Part shown: positions 34,522 to 45,465 of the stretch, piece after piece
Position numbering within the stretch: position 1 is the first letter of the stretch
How the letters are laid out: each line of letters opens with the position of its first letter
Source: Sialis fuliginosa
Taxonomy: Eukaryota > Arthropoda > Insecta > Megaloptera > Sialidae
Direction of reading: 5' to 3'
Assembly (NCBI GenBank): GCA_961205875.1
Contig: OY540813.1
Coordinates: 33,327,001 to 33,391,000 of the forward strand
DNA length: 64,000 nt
Program-made: the position numbers and the translations under genes
Notes under the pieces: generated by a model
The model's input: only the letters and a program-made list of their open reading frames with translations
The model's database searches: none
Told to the model about the DNA's origin: nothing

Positions 34522-35262
34522 TTAGGGTTCCGAAGAAACCCTATTAATCTAACTTTGTCGTCCGTCCGTCCGTCCGTTCTTTTCACTCATAGCTAAATAG
34601 CTCGTAAGCTATATAAGCTAGAAACTTGAAATTTTTACTGAACATGTAAAATGACGTCCTTTAGTAAAAGATGTGCAAATATATTGAAAAAATAATATTT
34701 CAGGAGAGGCACTAAGGAGCTAAAGCTAGGTAAAAAAATATTTTTTTTATACCAAGGCATGTGGCACGTTAAAATGTATAACCAACCAAGCGGAATTTGA
34801 ACCTTTCTCTATTTTTTTTTCTAAATCAAAAATGGTGTCTGCAGGGGGTTTTAAAGCAAATAAAAAAAAAAATTATATACCAAGACGTGTGAGGTATCAA
34901 AATGTAGATCTCAATCAGTAGAATATCTTTTATTTTTTTTCTGACTCAAAAATGGAGCATGTAGGGGGCTAAAAGCAGTATTTTATTTTGTCCCCACTCC
35001 CCTGTAACTTTGTAACTACTGGCTCAAAAAATCTGAAAAAAATTTGGTAACGAGACTTGGTGGAACTACCAAGGACAAATACTAAAGTCAACAATATAAT
35101 TTTAAATTTTGGAATAATAGGAAGGGGCGTCATATAATGTTTTATTTTGATATATATATATATATCTCAATTAGTAGAACTTGACACTTTTTTATATTTT
35201 TTTCTTACTCAAAAATGAATGGCTCCAAACATTCCACCTAGTACGAACTTCGGAACCCTTAT
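34522..35262 (+). mobile_element. Non-autonomous element with GGTTCCGAAG ends
   Basis: The left end AGGGTTCCGAAGAAACC and right end ACTTCGGAACCCT are inverted. It includes four CCGT repeats (34562-34577), CTGAACATGTAAAATGACG and repeated blocks with CAAAATGTAGATCTCAAT. Diverged copies lie at 50370-50915 (inverted), 52546-52800 (left part) and 58440-59000 (inner part). Superfamily not assigned. Confidence 0.6.
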
Positions 35263-35515
35263 AGCATACACTCGTGTATGTCTTGCCCGAATTATTTTTT
35301 CGTTGATTTTTATATAAAAAGTGGACTATTTAGAATTTACTTAAGTTATATTATTAATTGATAAAAATATTAAGGATATAAAATATATTTCATTTATATA
35401 TCTAAGGTCGCTATATTTCTTTAATAAAAATTTGACCGTATTTCTTTGATAATTACGTTATTTTGTGTTATTACACTACTGTCTCTAATATAAAATATGT
35501 ATATAATATATTTAC
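35263..35515. other. AT-rich spacer
   Basis: No feature is seen. Confidence 0.5.
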
Positions 35516-35735
35516 CAGATCGGTTAGGACAATAATTAACAAAGTTATTAAATTAAAACTGAGCCTATGTATAATAATAATGGCCTAACGGCCAGATCGG
35601 TTATTCGAAAATGGTTGGTCTTGAAAAAAGACAATAATTAACAAAATATTTAATTAAAACTGAGCCTATTAGTGGTCTAACGGCCAGATCGGTTATTCGA
35701 GAATAATTGGTCCAAAAAAAAGACAATAATTTTTT
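35516..35735. repeat. Tandem repeat, about three units of 75-92 bp
   Basis: Units start CCAGATCGGTTA at about 35516, 35590 and 35681. They share GACAATAATTAACAAA, AAAACTGAGCCTAT and GTCTAACGG/GCCTAACGG. Confidence 0.75.
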
Positions 35736-36325
35736 CGTTGTACTTTATTTATTAAAAATTAGGATATTTTATTTACTGTATCTTCGTCAATTTTTAATAT
35801 TCTGAATCTGAATTGAAATTTTTTGGAGGTACATATTTTTGAATATAAAAAATTACAGTGGTGTTCCCCCGTAAAAAGTTTTGACCATATTTCTTTGAAA
35901 ATGTAATAGCGGCCATGAAGAATAAAAATAAATAATTAAATATTTTCATGAATCTAATAATTATCTGATATCTGATAAACATCAACCCTTCGTATAGGTA
36001 TATTCGTTTGATGATGCAAGAAAAGTAGTCGGTTTTAAAAAATTAAGTCATCAAATAAAATTGAATTGTCGATGGCATTTGAAGGCCCCGCAATAGATCC
36101 ATGCTTCAATTAGTATCTCGCTTCCGAACCTGTCTGCATCTGTAATCCAGCTCACGGACTCTTATTGCTTTGAATCTGTCGTGGAATGGTATCGGTTTTC
36201 CTCTCTATTACACTACGCGATAGAACAAGGGCTGATAATCATTGCAAAAATTTACAGTAAAATTTTCTTATACAATTTTAAACTAAAAATGTAATGTTTA
36301 CTTTAATTATCCACATTACTAGTGT
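35736..36325. other. AT-rich stretch, nothing recognised
   Basis: No credible gene or terminus. Confidence 0.5.
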
Positions 36326-37153
36326 CAGATGTATAGTAGGTACATTCGCATTCGCGAATATTCGCTCATTTATTAACATTCGCACTCGCATTCGCATTCG
36401 CAAGAAATTGTGCGGATATTTTGCGAATATTACTTTTTTTTGTAATAGTAAAAAAAATATTTTTTATCTATCATATTAAATAATTATTTTTTAAGAACTT
36501 AGGAACAGTTAACATTTATTTTTACTTCCATGTTCTGAAGAAATGGAAGTATTGTAATACCGTCGGAAAATCGTGCACGAGATAAGAGCAAATTCTGAAA
36601 TTCAAAACGTAAAGGAAAGTTGATTTTCTCATGACGGCTGTGCGCGTGTGTGTCTGAATGTACAATTTTATTTCGTTCACGATAACTACTGTAAAAATGC
36701 ACCGATTTGAATTATTTTTGGGGGAAATGTTTGTCATAGTGAGTACTCCAGACCCCACCAAAAAAAGTTTTTTTTAATGAAATTAAAAAGCAATTTAAAT
36801 AATACAATACATTTCGGTGGTGGAGTTGTATGGATCATGCCCCAACCCCTAAAAAAAGTAAAAGTTATAAAATTAAAACTAATTAAATAATGCAATAATT
36901 TTTTAAGAGAGAAGGGATCATATGAATCGTGCTCCCTCCCCCCACAAAAAAATATCAAATTAATACAAATTAAAATTTACAAAAAAAAGTTGAGGGAGCT
37001 TATATGTCTACATGCCCCCCCTAAGAAAAAATAAGAAAAATAAAATTTATAATAAAAAGTCAATATTCGCATTCGTATTCGCATCTGCGAATGTCGGCCG
37101 CTAATATTCGCATTCGCATTCGCGAGTGTTTAAAATCATACATTCGTTACATC
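36326..37153. mobile_element. hAT-like element with ATTCGC-word ends
   Basis: Both ends consist of the word CATTCGCATTCGCG and variants (36341-36425 and 37066-37126). The left terminus is CAGATGTA and the right terminus ends TACATC. The flanks ACTAGTGT and ACTAGTAG match at 6 of 8. The interior 36735-37022 has about three to four degenerate tandem units containing GGATCATATGAATCGTGC/CTCCCTCCCCCC words. No transposase frame is present. Confidence 0.5.
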
Positions 37154-37690
37154 ACTAGTAGGTACTTATCATTTTAAAAAATTGAATAAGAATGAAGGAG
37201 CTCTAAATTTATATATAGTATAAAACAAAGTCCCTCGCCGAGTCTGTCTGTCTGTTTTTGCACGATTTTCTCAGTATTTACTAAACGAATTTTATTCCAG
37301 TTTTCACTAATGGATAGTGTTTTACGAATTTTTTTACAATTTGTGGATATATTCTGTAAAGGACCCGGACATTTCTTATGTGAAATGGCTTTAAGTGAAA
37401 ATCGCTAAAATTGTTACATGTTGTAGTTTATGTGATGCTGATCAAAAGCTCTCATAGACACGAAAAATGAACCTTTCCGGCGATACAAATTTTTAAACAT
37501 GATAAATTGAAATTAATGTTTTATCTAAGTTTTATTCTTTAAAGTTAGTAATAACATCAAAATTTTGCTATATTACTAGAATACTAAATCTTAAATTTTC
37601 AGGGAATGTAACAATTTAGTTTTTATCGATTAGCACTATTTATTTTCATCGTTAAACAATATTAAATACATTAAAATAAACTATAAGATA
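37154..37690 (+). mobile_element. Helitron-like element, 5' part, interrupted
   Basis: 37210-37345 matches the Helitron-like family at 16016 (GTCTGTCTGTCTG run, GATTTTCTCAGTATTTACTA). The matching 3' end is at 38815-38913, so the intervening 1.4 kb looks like later insertions. The rest of this span is AT-rich and unassigned. Confidence 0.5.
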
Positions 37691-37905
37691 TTATACAAGT
37701 TTTGAGGTTTCCACGGTGATCTGGATATGGATCTTGGCTACTGGGTATAAACCGCGTCAATATGGTCGTGTTATCTGTCACACATTGCAGTGGACATCTT
37801 CAAAGCTCTTTTAAAATGCATGATGTCCAATGTGAGACGAAACGTTGTTCGATAACACGACCAAATTGATGCGGCTTACATCCAGAAGCCAAGATCCATT
37901 TAAGA
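37691..37905. repeat. Penelope-like inverted repeat, copy 5 (diverged)
   Basis: The reverse arm (GATCTTGGCTACTGGGTATA, CACATTGCAGTGGACATCTT) meets a direct arm (GAGACGAAACGTTGTTCGAT, GCTTACATCCAGAAGCC) near a palindromic AAAATGCATG centre. Confidence 0.6.
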
Positions 37906-38119
37906 TAATAAATAAAGTTATCTGTAAAAGGTCTCAACTCACTTGTGAATCAGATTGTATTGTTTTTCTTATTTTTTTGTAACACAGCGAACCATTATAA
38001 TTTATATACTTAATAAACCTGTGTATACGCGATCATAGTTTACTTACCATAGTCAAAAAAATTAATAATTACCTACATTTTTCATCATTGTAATATCATT
38101 AATAATTACAAGTTAATTA

Positions 38120-38620
38120 GTAAAATATCTGCCATGGGAACCACGAGACTTTCTTATACGTAATCCTGACAGTGAACAGTGTACGTGATTCTTAATTTAT
38201 TAAAACACATTTCTGACAAACTAATAAAAGATAAAATGAATGGGACATAAAGTGTAGATAGTATTATTCTCTACATTATGTGTCAATTGAATTTTTTGAA
38301 CATTTTAACCGAAAACGGATGTTAACTCTTGTCAATTTTGGAATTTTCGAATTATTTTTGAAGTATGAAAAAAATGTTTTAGATAAAAAATGTCGAATAT
38401 GTCTTTATTCCCCATAAATTTATTTCCAACATTTATGATTTAGTCAGAAAGATTTTTTTTAAATAGGTAATTATTTAGACTCACCCATACTGTTCACAGT
38501 ACAGACAGACGGACACACAGATATCATGGTGAAATAGAATGGATTCAGAGGTCAAAATCCGGATTTCGAAAAAAATCGACTATTGTATACATATTTCATA
38601 TACATGGTAAAAGTAAAAAT
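38120..38620 (-). repeat. Family X copy, inverted
   Basis: It has the reverse complement of segments at 23480-24060 (TCAAAATCCGGATTTCG, TATTTCATATACATGGTA) plus CTTTCTTATACGTAATCC. It is non-coding. Confidence 0.5.
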
Positions 38621-38814
38621 TTAAATAGTGAAAAAAGTATTAAAAAATAAAAACTTAAATAAAACATTAATTTCAATTTTTCATCTTTAAAAATTTTTAT
38701 TACCAAAACGGCTCGTTTTTCAAATATGAATTTAGCGATTTTCACCGAAAGCCATTTACCCATAAGGAATGTGCGGGGTCCATTCATAAAGTTAGAAAAA
38801 AAATATCTTCGAGT

Positions 38815-38913
38815 CCGCTGCGTATATATTTAGCAACAAGTGAAAACACTGTTTAATAGATTTATTACAGATTAAATTTATAACCCTGGGTAAAACCGGG
38901 TCTAATGCACTAG
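38815..38913 (+). mobile_element. Helitron-like 3' end
   Basis: AGATTTATTACAGATTAAAT is followed by the hairpin-like CCTGGGTAAAACCGGG and CTAG at 38910-38913 before T. It is likely the partner of 37210-37345. Confidence 0.55.
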
Positions 38914-39382
38914 TTTTTACTAATTATTAATAATCGTTTTATACTGAGACATTCGGTAAGATTCGACGAGATTTTTGAATAAAATTAATATCGTCTTTCG
39001 TCTCGTCAAAAGTTTAGACGGTCTTGTCTCGTCCGATTTTAAAATAATCTTGTCTCGTTTTTCATCTCGTCCATATTTACAGCACTGATATTTTGATCTC
39101 GATCTCGTTTCAAGGTTCATCATAATGTTCAACATAAATGCAACAAATATACATTTCAAATAACTGTCAACTTCCCTGTAAAAGTTACTAACAAATGGGC
39201 ACAGTTTTACCAACGTATAACTTATGAAAATAAAACCGCAAAAGTATACTGATAGCATGGTAAAAATCTATAGACAGCTTAACTATAAACTTGCAGTATA
39301 CAGCATAAAAAAATTAAGTGATGCAGCACAGTAAAAATCAAATGTAAGCTTTTCAAAATTTCAGTCAATTTTTCCATATATA
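38914..39382. repeat. GAGACGAGAC-word patch and spacer
   Basis: 38940-39115 is built of GTCTCGTC/GACGAGAT words like 763-905. The 112-codon minus-strand frame across it (38920-39258) follows the repeat and is not called as a gene. Confidence 0.5.
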
Positions 39383-40511
39383 TACTTATCCAAAAAATTA
39401 AATGAACAAACAATTACAATTTTTTTTTTAGTATTTTTTTAAGAGGCGTATCTTTGTGAAAAATGATCGACCACATATAAAAAAAACATTTTAAAGCTTC
39501 AAGTTTCTAGTTTTGAGATTTTTTAGCTTATTTTTTTTTTGAGTTACCTACAGCTATCGCGCAATCATAAGAAATATTGGAACACAAAAATTTTCCTATT
39601 TTTTTTTCCTAAATTTTTTTCAGTTAAACCAGTGCATTGATCACTGGTCAGTTAACTTGTTTATTCAGCTTTAATTTGTTTTTTTTTAGTCCCTCTCAAT
39701 TTTTTTTGCCAAGATATCTGACTTTAAATGAAAAATGATTCTTTTGTCTTCGATCATCAATATATCAGCAACTAATGATTAAACAGTAAATTTAAGGGCA
39801 ATTTTAAAAACTTGAATAAATTTCCTACCAGACCCTTTCATGACTTTATTAGAAAAAAATTTTTTTTTACCCTCATCATCAGTTTAAAAAAAAAAAATGA
39901 CTTTTTATGGTATTTTAGTTAATTTACCGCTACTTTACAAATACTGATGGGAAGACTAATACTGCCAGGTATTTTTATAGTTTAATGTACAGTTCTGTAA
40001 ATTTTGAAATTGATCCATCGAACCGTTTTTCCGGACCGATTGATCAAAGTTTTACAAAACAATTAAAGGGACAAGTGTATTGTGTAACATAATATTGTGT
40101 AATCATCATCAAAATAAAAAAATCGATTTTCGATTTTTTTTTTTTATAGTTCAGCATTAGTTATTTGTTAAATGGAGAAAGAAATTTTAAAAAATAAAAA
40201 AATGTAAACAAATTTTTTTTTCTAATAAAACCACTTGATGATCGAAGGCAAAATAATCATTTTTCATTTAAATGTTAACTGACCAATGCATTGGTTTAAC
40301 TGAAAAAAATTTCCCAAGCCCGCGAACCCTCTAAAAAAATAGGAAAATTTTCATGTACCACTATTTTTTATGATTGCGCGATAACCGTAACTCAAAAAAA
40401 ATTATGCTAAAAAATCTCAAAACTATAAACTTTTCACAGAGATACACCTCTTCAAAAAACACTTTAAAAAAGTTGTAATTGTTTGTTCCTTTAATTTTTT
40501 TGGATAAGTGT
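39383..40511. mobile_element. Palindromic TA-type MITE, 1.1 kb
   Basis: The arms are inverted copies: the left reads TACTTATCCAAAAAATTAAA, AACAAACAATTACAA and GTTAAACCAGTGCATTGATC. The right carries the complements (AATTGTTTGTTCC, TTTTTTTGGATAAGTG). Ends lie in TATA contexts, consistent with TA duplication and a Tc1/mariner origin. The arms are imperfect and the centre near 39950 is not coding. Confidence 0.7.
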
Positions 40512-41001
40512 ATATTGGAACCTCATAACCATTGTTTCTTGCAGAGTTTACCATACTATTTAGTAAAAATTCTGAAACAAATAATAATTTCATAGATATT
40601 TATAATAAACTTGACAGGGGATAATCGTTCGCATTCCGATTACAGGATAAGCATGGTGACTTTTTATAGAAATTTCTTTTCGTGCACGAACTTCAAACTC
40701 AAACCTCGAGTTCAGATAATACCTAGCAAAGGAATTGTAATATCTAAAAACGAATCTGTTATGTGTGACAACCCTAGACAAGAAGCGGCGCTCTTTTTAC
40801 TTCGTTTCTTGTACTCTATCCGTGTAATGCGTTCTGCAGATGTTAATGATACAGAGGCTTTATCTCGACGGTACGCGCCTTGTTACTAACAGAGGAATCG
40901 CACACGTACAAAGCACATTCGTACGTGTGTATGTACATAAAGAATAAAAGCACCGAACCAATATTTGTTGTTTCTAATCTAACAGAATATGTAGGTCAGT
41001 T

Positions 41002-41003
<2 letters not shown>
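40512..41003 (+). other. Stretch with an unrecognised 92-codon frame
   Basis: A plus-strand frame at 40611-40889 has a more balanced base composition than its surroundings, and TTTCTTGCAG upstream at 40533-40542 would serve as an acceptor. I see no domain, and the overlapping minus-strand frame is equally uninformative. It might be a remnant exon or chance. Confidence 0.2.

Positions 41004-41036
<33 letters not shown>
41004..41036. repeat. (TG)n microsatellite
   Basis: About 14 uninterrupted TG dinucleotides follow TTTGTCTG. Confidence 0.9.
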
Positions 41037-41039
<3 letters not shown>

Positions 41040-41690
41040 TATCAAGTTAGCTAAGGAAGTGTAAATCAGAGAGGTTTTCGTTTACATAGGATATTTATTT
41101 GATGATTATATATTTTGTGTTGATTATACATATTATGTACAGAATCTAACCAATTCATATCGTTTGTACGGAGGAAGGATATTTTATAGATAGAAATGAT
41201 CAGAACCGTAAACAGTTTAATAGTGTTATTTATTTTTAATTAAATAACATGTTGTTAATTAATATTATTTTGTTAGATCAGTAAAAACGGCATTGTCTAC
41301 ATTTTTGCGACGTTTATATTTATTGATAATTTATAGGATACAGTCGTGGAATTAGTCATAGATTTATTGTTATTAATTTCATGAAAAGATATTTTTTTGA
41401 AAATATCATGAAAAGTTTCAAGTCGGTGAAAAGTTCAGATTATAATGTTATGAGTTAAATTATAATGTAATTCACAATTTTTTTTTGTTTACAATTTTAT
41501 TAAGTTACCTTGTTTGTCCATTTCGATCAAATCTTCTAAGCAATTTTTCACACACATCCCGATGTCTGATTGTCTTGAAATTTCGTGTTCTTATGTATTC
41601 TCGAAGACAATATAGTATTCAAAACTAATTTAAATATATATTGTTTGTTACTTTTGTTTTGTATTACTTTAGCTAAAGTAAGTAGTATAT
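41037..41690. other. AT-rich stretch, nothing recognised
   Basis: No feature is seen. Confidence 0.5.
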
Positions 41691-41727
41691 ACTTACTTAT
41701 ACTACATAATATGTAGTATAAGTAAGT
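41691..41727. repeat. Perfect hairpin next to the Tc1 insertion
   Basis: There are 17-bp arms (ACTTACTTATACTACAT and its complement) with a 3-nt loop, fourteen bases from the left end of the Tc1 element. Confidence 0.85.
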
Positions 41728-41846
41728 ATTAAATACATATACAGCCACGTGCAAAAGTATTAGGCACCCTACAGTATTGCCAGTTTTAGAGTGATTTCGA
41801 ATAGGAAATGTAAATAAAACTGAATATATGATTATTATGATTTATT

Positions 41847-43006
41847 TTAATAAAATAAATCATATTTTGTCGGTCCACCTTTCGATTTAATGACAGCAGC
41901 CACCCATTTCGTCATTGACCCTACCAGCTTAAAACATTCTTCTTGGGATATCTGTTTCCACTCATGCTTTAACGCGGCTAGTAGCGATTGCTTATTACTT
42001 ATAGAGTGTCTTCGGATGTTTTTCTTCAAAATGGACCAAATTTTTTCAATTGGATTAAGTCTGGTGATTGTAGCGGCCAGTCCAAAAGATCAATTCTGTT
42101 TTGAGCCATCCACGTCATGGTGTGCGCTGATTTGTGGCAAGGAGCATTGTATTGATGGAGTTTTACTCCGTCGGTGTTTGTATCGCCGAAAATTTGCGTT
42201 ATCGACGGCACTAGAGCTGTTTCAAGAACTTTAGTGTAATTCGCACTGTTCATTCGCCCCTAACATAACACCATTTCGCCTACTCCAGTGGTATCCATAC
42301 AATCCCAGATCATGATTGAGCCTCCACCGTATTTAACAGTGGGCACCACACATTCTGGGTTGAATTTTTCGTCCACCCTTCGCCTGACATAAGTCACACC
42401 GGGTGTTACAAATACCTATGCAAAAAGAAAAAAATATATTTATTTTAAGATTTAATTATTTTCCTTGCAGAACGAAATTTCAAAGATGTTGACTTGTTTT
42501 AATGTAATACATAAAGTTAATAACAATACCTCAAAGTTAGATTCGTCTGACCACAGTACATTGGACCAATCTTCCACTGTCCAATCTCTATATTTGAGGG
42601 TCCACTCCGATCGATTTTTCTTATTGTGCTCCGACAGCCACGAATTTTTTCTTGCCTTGCAGCCTTTAAATCCAGCTTTAAGAAGCCTTCTTCTCACAGT
42701 ATAGACACTCACTGATTTCCTTTTTGCTTCAGATAAAACTGCAGCGAGGTTTACAGCAGTTTTTTTGCGATCCTGTAGAGACTTCCTAAGCAAAAATCAG
42801 TCTTCACGCTCTGTAATTATTTTTCTTCTGCCTGTTCTGGGTCTATTTTCATGGTAACCGGTCTCTTTGAAACGATTTAGTGCATATTGCACTACACAAT
42901 GCGAGTACTTCACTTCCTGGGCAATTTTCACTTGAGACATGCCTTGTTCATGTAAAATCTTAATTTTTTGGCGCTGTTCTGCACTTAGTTCAGTTTTTTT
43001 AGGCAT
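41847..43006 (-). pseudogene. Tc1-like transposase, decayed, with apparent intron
   Basis: Read from 43006 downward. An N-terminal paired-like helix-turn-helix (SAEQRQKIKILHEQGMSQ, then VKIAQEV) is followed by GRRKII and a TGA at 42797-42799 where the frame then continues (FLLRKSLQDR). Next come a second DNA-binding half and the first catalytic Asp in WSDESNF. The frame after NFE runs into GTATTG...TTTTGCATAG (42416-42529, 114 nt), which splices precisely in phase to VFVTPGVTYVRRRVDEKF. Further on, TAG at 42260-42262 interrupts. The second catalytic Asp is Tyr (HQYNAPCH, GAC to TAC at 42149-42151). A one-base deletion near 42053-42056 shifts the SPDLNPIE-type motif with the last acidic residue into another frame. 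That frame continues as KKNIRRHS to a stop at 41847. The product would have been about 347 residues, a normal Tc1 length. Confidence 0.9.
42416..42529 (-). other. Apparent spliceosomal intron in the Tc1 transposase
   Basis: On the minus strand the donor is GAG/GTATTG and the acceptor TTTTTTTCTTTTTGCATAG/GTA. It has 114 nt, phase 0, high A+T, and in-frame stops if retained. Removal restores the expected continuity of the transposase just after the first catalytic Asp. Confidence 0.7.
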
Positions 43007-43299
43007 GATTAAGGCGATAAATGTTAGTCTTTAGGAATATGGTAGCAACAATTGCGTACAACACGTGTATGTTCACTACAAGCACTGGCAACACACTAAA
43101 ACTCTAAAACGTAAAATAGCAAATTCGAAGAAATACTGTATTAAAACATATCTGGGTTTCATAAATATTTGTTTTTGTTTTATTTCTGTCATAAAATACC
43201 GCCGATGCAATAGTAAAACCACAAAACCCTTATCTGATCACTAATTGTTGAGACAGTGACAAATTGTAGGGGTGCCTAATACTTTTGCACGCGGCTGTA

Positions 43300-44509
43300 T
43301 TATATGTATTTAATATATGTACATGGTATAAGAAAGTAAAAATGTTTATTATCATCTAGTTCAAGATTTAAATTATTTCAGAAATTTATTTTTAAACTCT
43401 ACTTTTCTTAATATTTTTTTATGTCTCGATAACCCTCAATGTTATCAGCGTGGAAAGATTAAAATGAAAATTTTTATGAAAAATATGTATTTTATTTAAA
43501 AAATCAAAACAAGAAATTATCTTGGAAAAAAAATTTTCTACATATATTTTTGGCAAACATCCATTTTCGATATTTTTAATGAAAAATATTAGCTAAATTA
43601 TTAAATTCATATCAACTAGTTCGTTAAAATATGTATACGACACTTTGCTATCTCAATTGCATAAAAAAAACAGCTTCTTTGATATCTTATGAGTTTTCTT
43701 TCATTTATGAAGAAAAAAGAAAAGAACTTTACTAAAAATTGTTTTTTATTTAATTTTTTTATACCTAATTAATCTTCCATAACTCCGTATCAATTTATCA
43801 CTATAATATTGAAATTTAACAAAATATTGAAAAAAATACTATATCAATTTAAATTAAGAAAATAAAAAAAGTAAGCATATAAACATTTTTTCCTTGCTTA
43901 TTATTTTTTAACTAAATGAAATAAAGTCCATTTTTTAAATATCTGGAATTAAATGATTTAATTTAAAATGTTCTTAAGGTTATTTATGCATCATTATATT
44001 TACCATAATTACAGAGCTTTCAATTTTGTTCTCATTCTGCTAGCAATATTTTGATCACTTATTTTTTGACGAGTGTATATTTTTTATTTGACATAAATTC
44101 ACATAAACTATATTATTTACGCTGAAATATACGCATTGTAACAAATTTATTCCCTTTTGACTGAGTTCGTCTAATACTTTAAGAATATTATTAATTAACA
44201 AGGCGTAGCAAGAGTTAATGCTTTTATTTTAAGATGAATTTAAGTCAGTTACAGATGTTTAATAGTGTTTATACAAATTGAATGTATACCTTTATTAGCT
44301 TTATTAACAGAGATGGAACAACGTGAACGTCTGATTTTATAAAGTGTAGTTGAAAGTTAACATAAATTTTCTGCGTTTCACATGTTTAGCTACAGAGGCG
44401 TATTTGCTGTAAAGTAAATAAATGTTATGACACTTTTTAGTACGAGGAATTAATTAATTAGTCCTGTTGAAATTATTATAACTGAAATATTTAAAAAAAT
44501 GAATTTATT
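43300..44509. other. AT-rich stretch, nothing recognised
   Basis: 43305-43345 resembles the TACATGGTATAAGAAAGTAA edge of family X. Otherwise no genes, termini or arrays are seen. Confidence 0.5.
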
Positions 44510-44830
44510 GCTTTCTCGCCAAAATCCGGAGGATAGGGGAAGCTATGTGATCATTTTTCAAAACTTTTACTTGATCTTTCCGTCAAGACGCATAACTCAC
44601 GGATAATTGAACCGATATTAAATGAAATTTGGTTTGTTGGTTGGGTCTGGCTAGTAAATGATCCCATAAAAAAATCATCAAAATCGTGTATAGGGGATAG
44701 CAGTGATATCTCAAATTCATTTTTCAAGAAATCTCTAGAATGACGTAATAATATGTTATAGAATCTTTTTTGTGGAACATTCAAATTTCTATAATATGTA
44801 TACCATATTGTATATGGGTCTAGGAAAGTT
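44510..44830 (+). repeat. R1 copy, diverged
   Basis: It shares the order TATGTGATCATTTTTCAAAA, CGCATAACTCACGG, TTGGTTGGGTCTGGC, AAAATCGTGTATAGGGG and AATCTTTTTTGTGGAACATT with the copy at 51570-52290. Confidence 0.55.
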
Positions 44831-45116
44831 CATCGTCCACAATCCACCGCCGAATAAAAAATAAATAAATATATTATTAATACGTATTATACATTTAAGG
44901 ATATTTTGTAAAAAAAATAAAGCTACATATTTTCAATAGTTTTGAAGGAGGAACAGAGAGTTGGGCAATATTTAGTTAATTTTTTTATTTGATTGAGAAA
45001 TTGACGATTAACAAATAAATTGCATTTCTTATTTGCAACTATCGATTTTTAATAGTTATTTATAATTGCGAGTTATCACAATTAACAATTGATTAATAGT
45101 TATTTGTAAAATCTTA

Positions 45117-45204
45117 TGCCGTGTTTAGACCAAAGAAAACAAAACAGCATTTTTGTCAAAAAGACACGAAGTTGCTGTTTTGTTTTTTCTGTCTAAGCAC
45201 GGCA
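45117..45204. mobile_element. Short hairpin MITE, TTA-flanked (PIF/Harbinger-like)
   Basis: Arms TGCCGTGTTTAGACCAAAGA and their inverse (TCTGTCTAAGCACGGCA) enclose a 23-nt loop. TTA sits directly outside both ends (45114-45116, 45205-45207), matching the 3-bp TWA duplication of PIF/Harbinger elements. Confidence 0.65.
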
Positions 45205-45400
45205 TTACAATTACAATTAATGAATTTTTAATTTCAGATTTAATTAATATAAAAAAAATACAATTAAACTTTTGGCTACCTGTACTTTAACGTAGTAATA
45301 TAACTATGATGCATGGTTGGGGGTTATTGAATTAATTTTTTAAAAAGTTCAGACACGTATTAAGTGATATTTTAGGTCCGTATTGTTAAAATAAATACAC

Positions 45401-45465
45401 ATAGACGAAACGTTGGCTGATAACACGACCAAGACGACGCGGCTTACACCCAGAAGCCAAGATCC
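45401..45465 (+). repeat. Penelope-like repeat fragment, copy 6
   Basis: Only GACGAAACGTTGGCTGATAA through GCTTACACCCAGAAGCC remains. Confidence 0.55.

Larger units (their letters stand above)
41742..43297 (-). mobile_element. Tc1-like transposon, 1556 bp, inactive
   Basis: The inverted ends are CAGCCACGTGCAAAAGTATT and AATACTTTTGCACGCGGCTG (one mismatch in 20), continuing through AGGCACCC. TA lies outside both ends (41740-41741 and 43298-43299). The transposase is on the minus strand and is disrupted. The structure and size match complete Tc1 elements, so this is a full-length but decayed copy. Confidence 0.93.

Noticed and set aside
38920..39258. 112-codon minus-strand frame
   Set aside because: Runs through a degenerate GAGACGAGAC patch.
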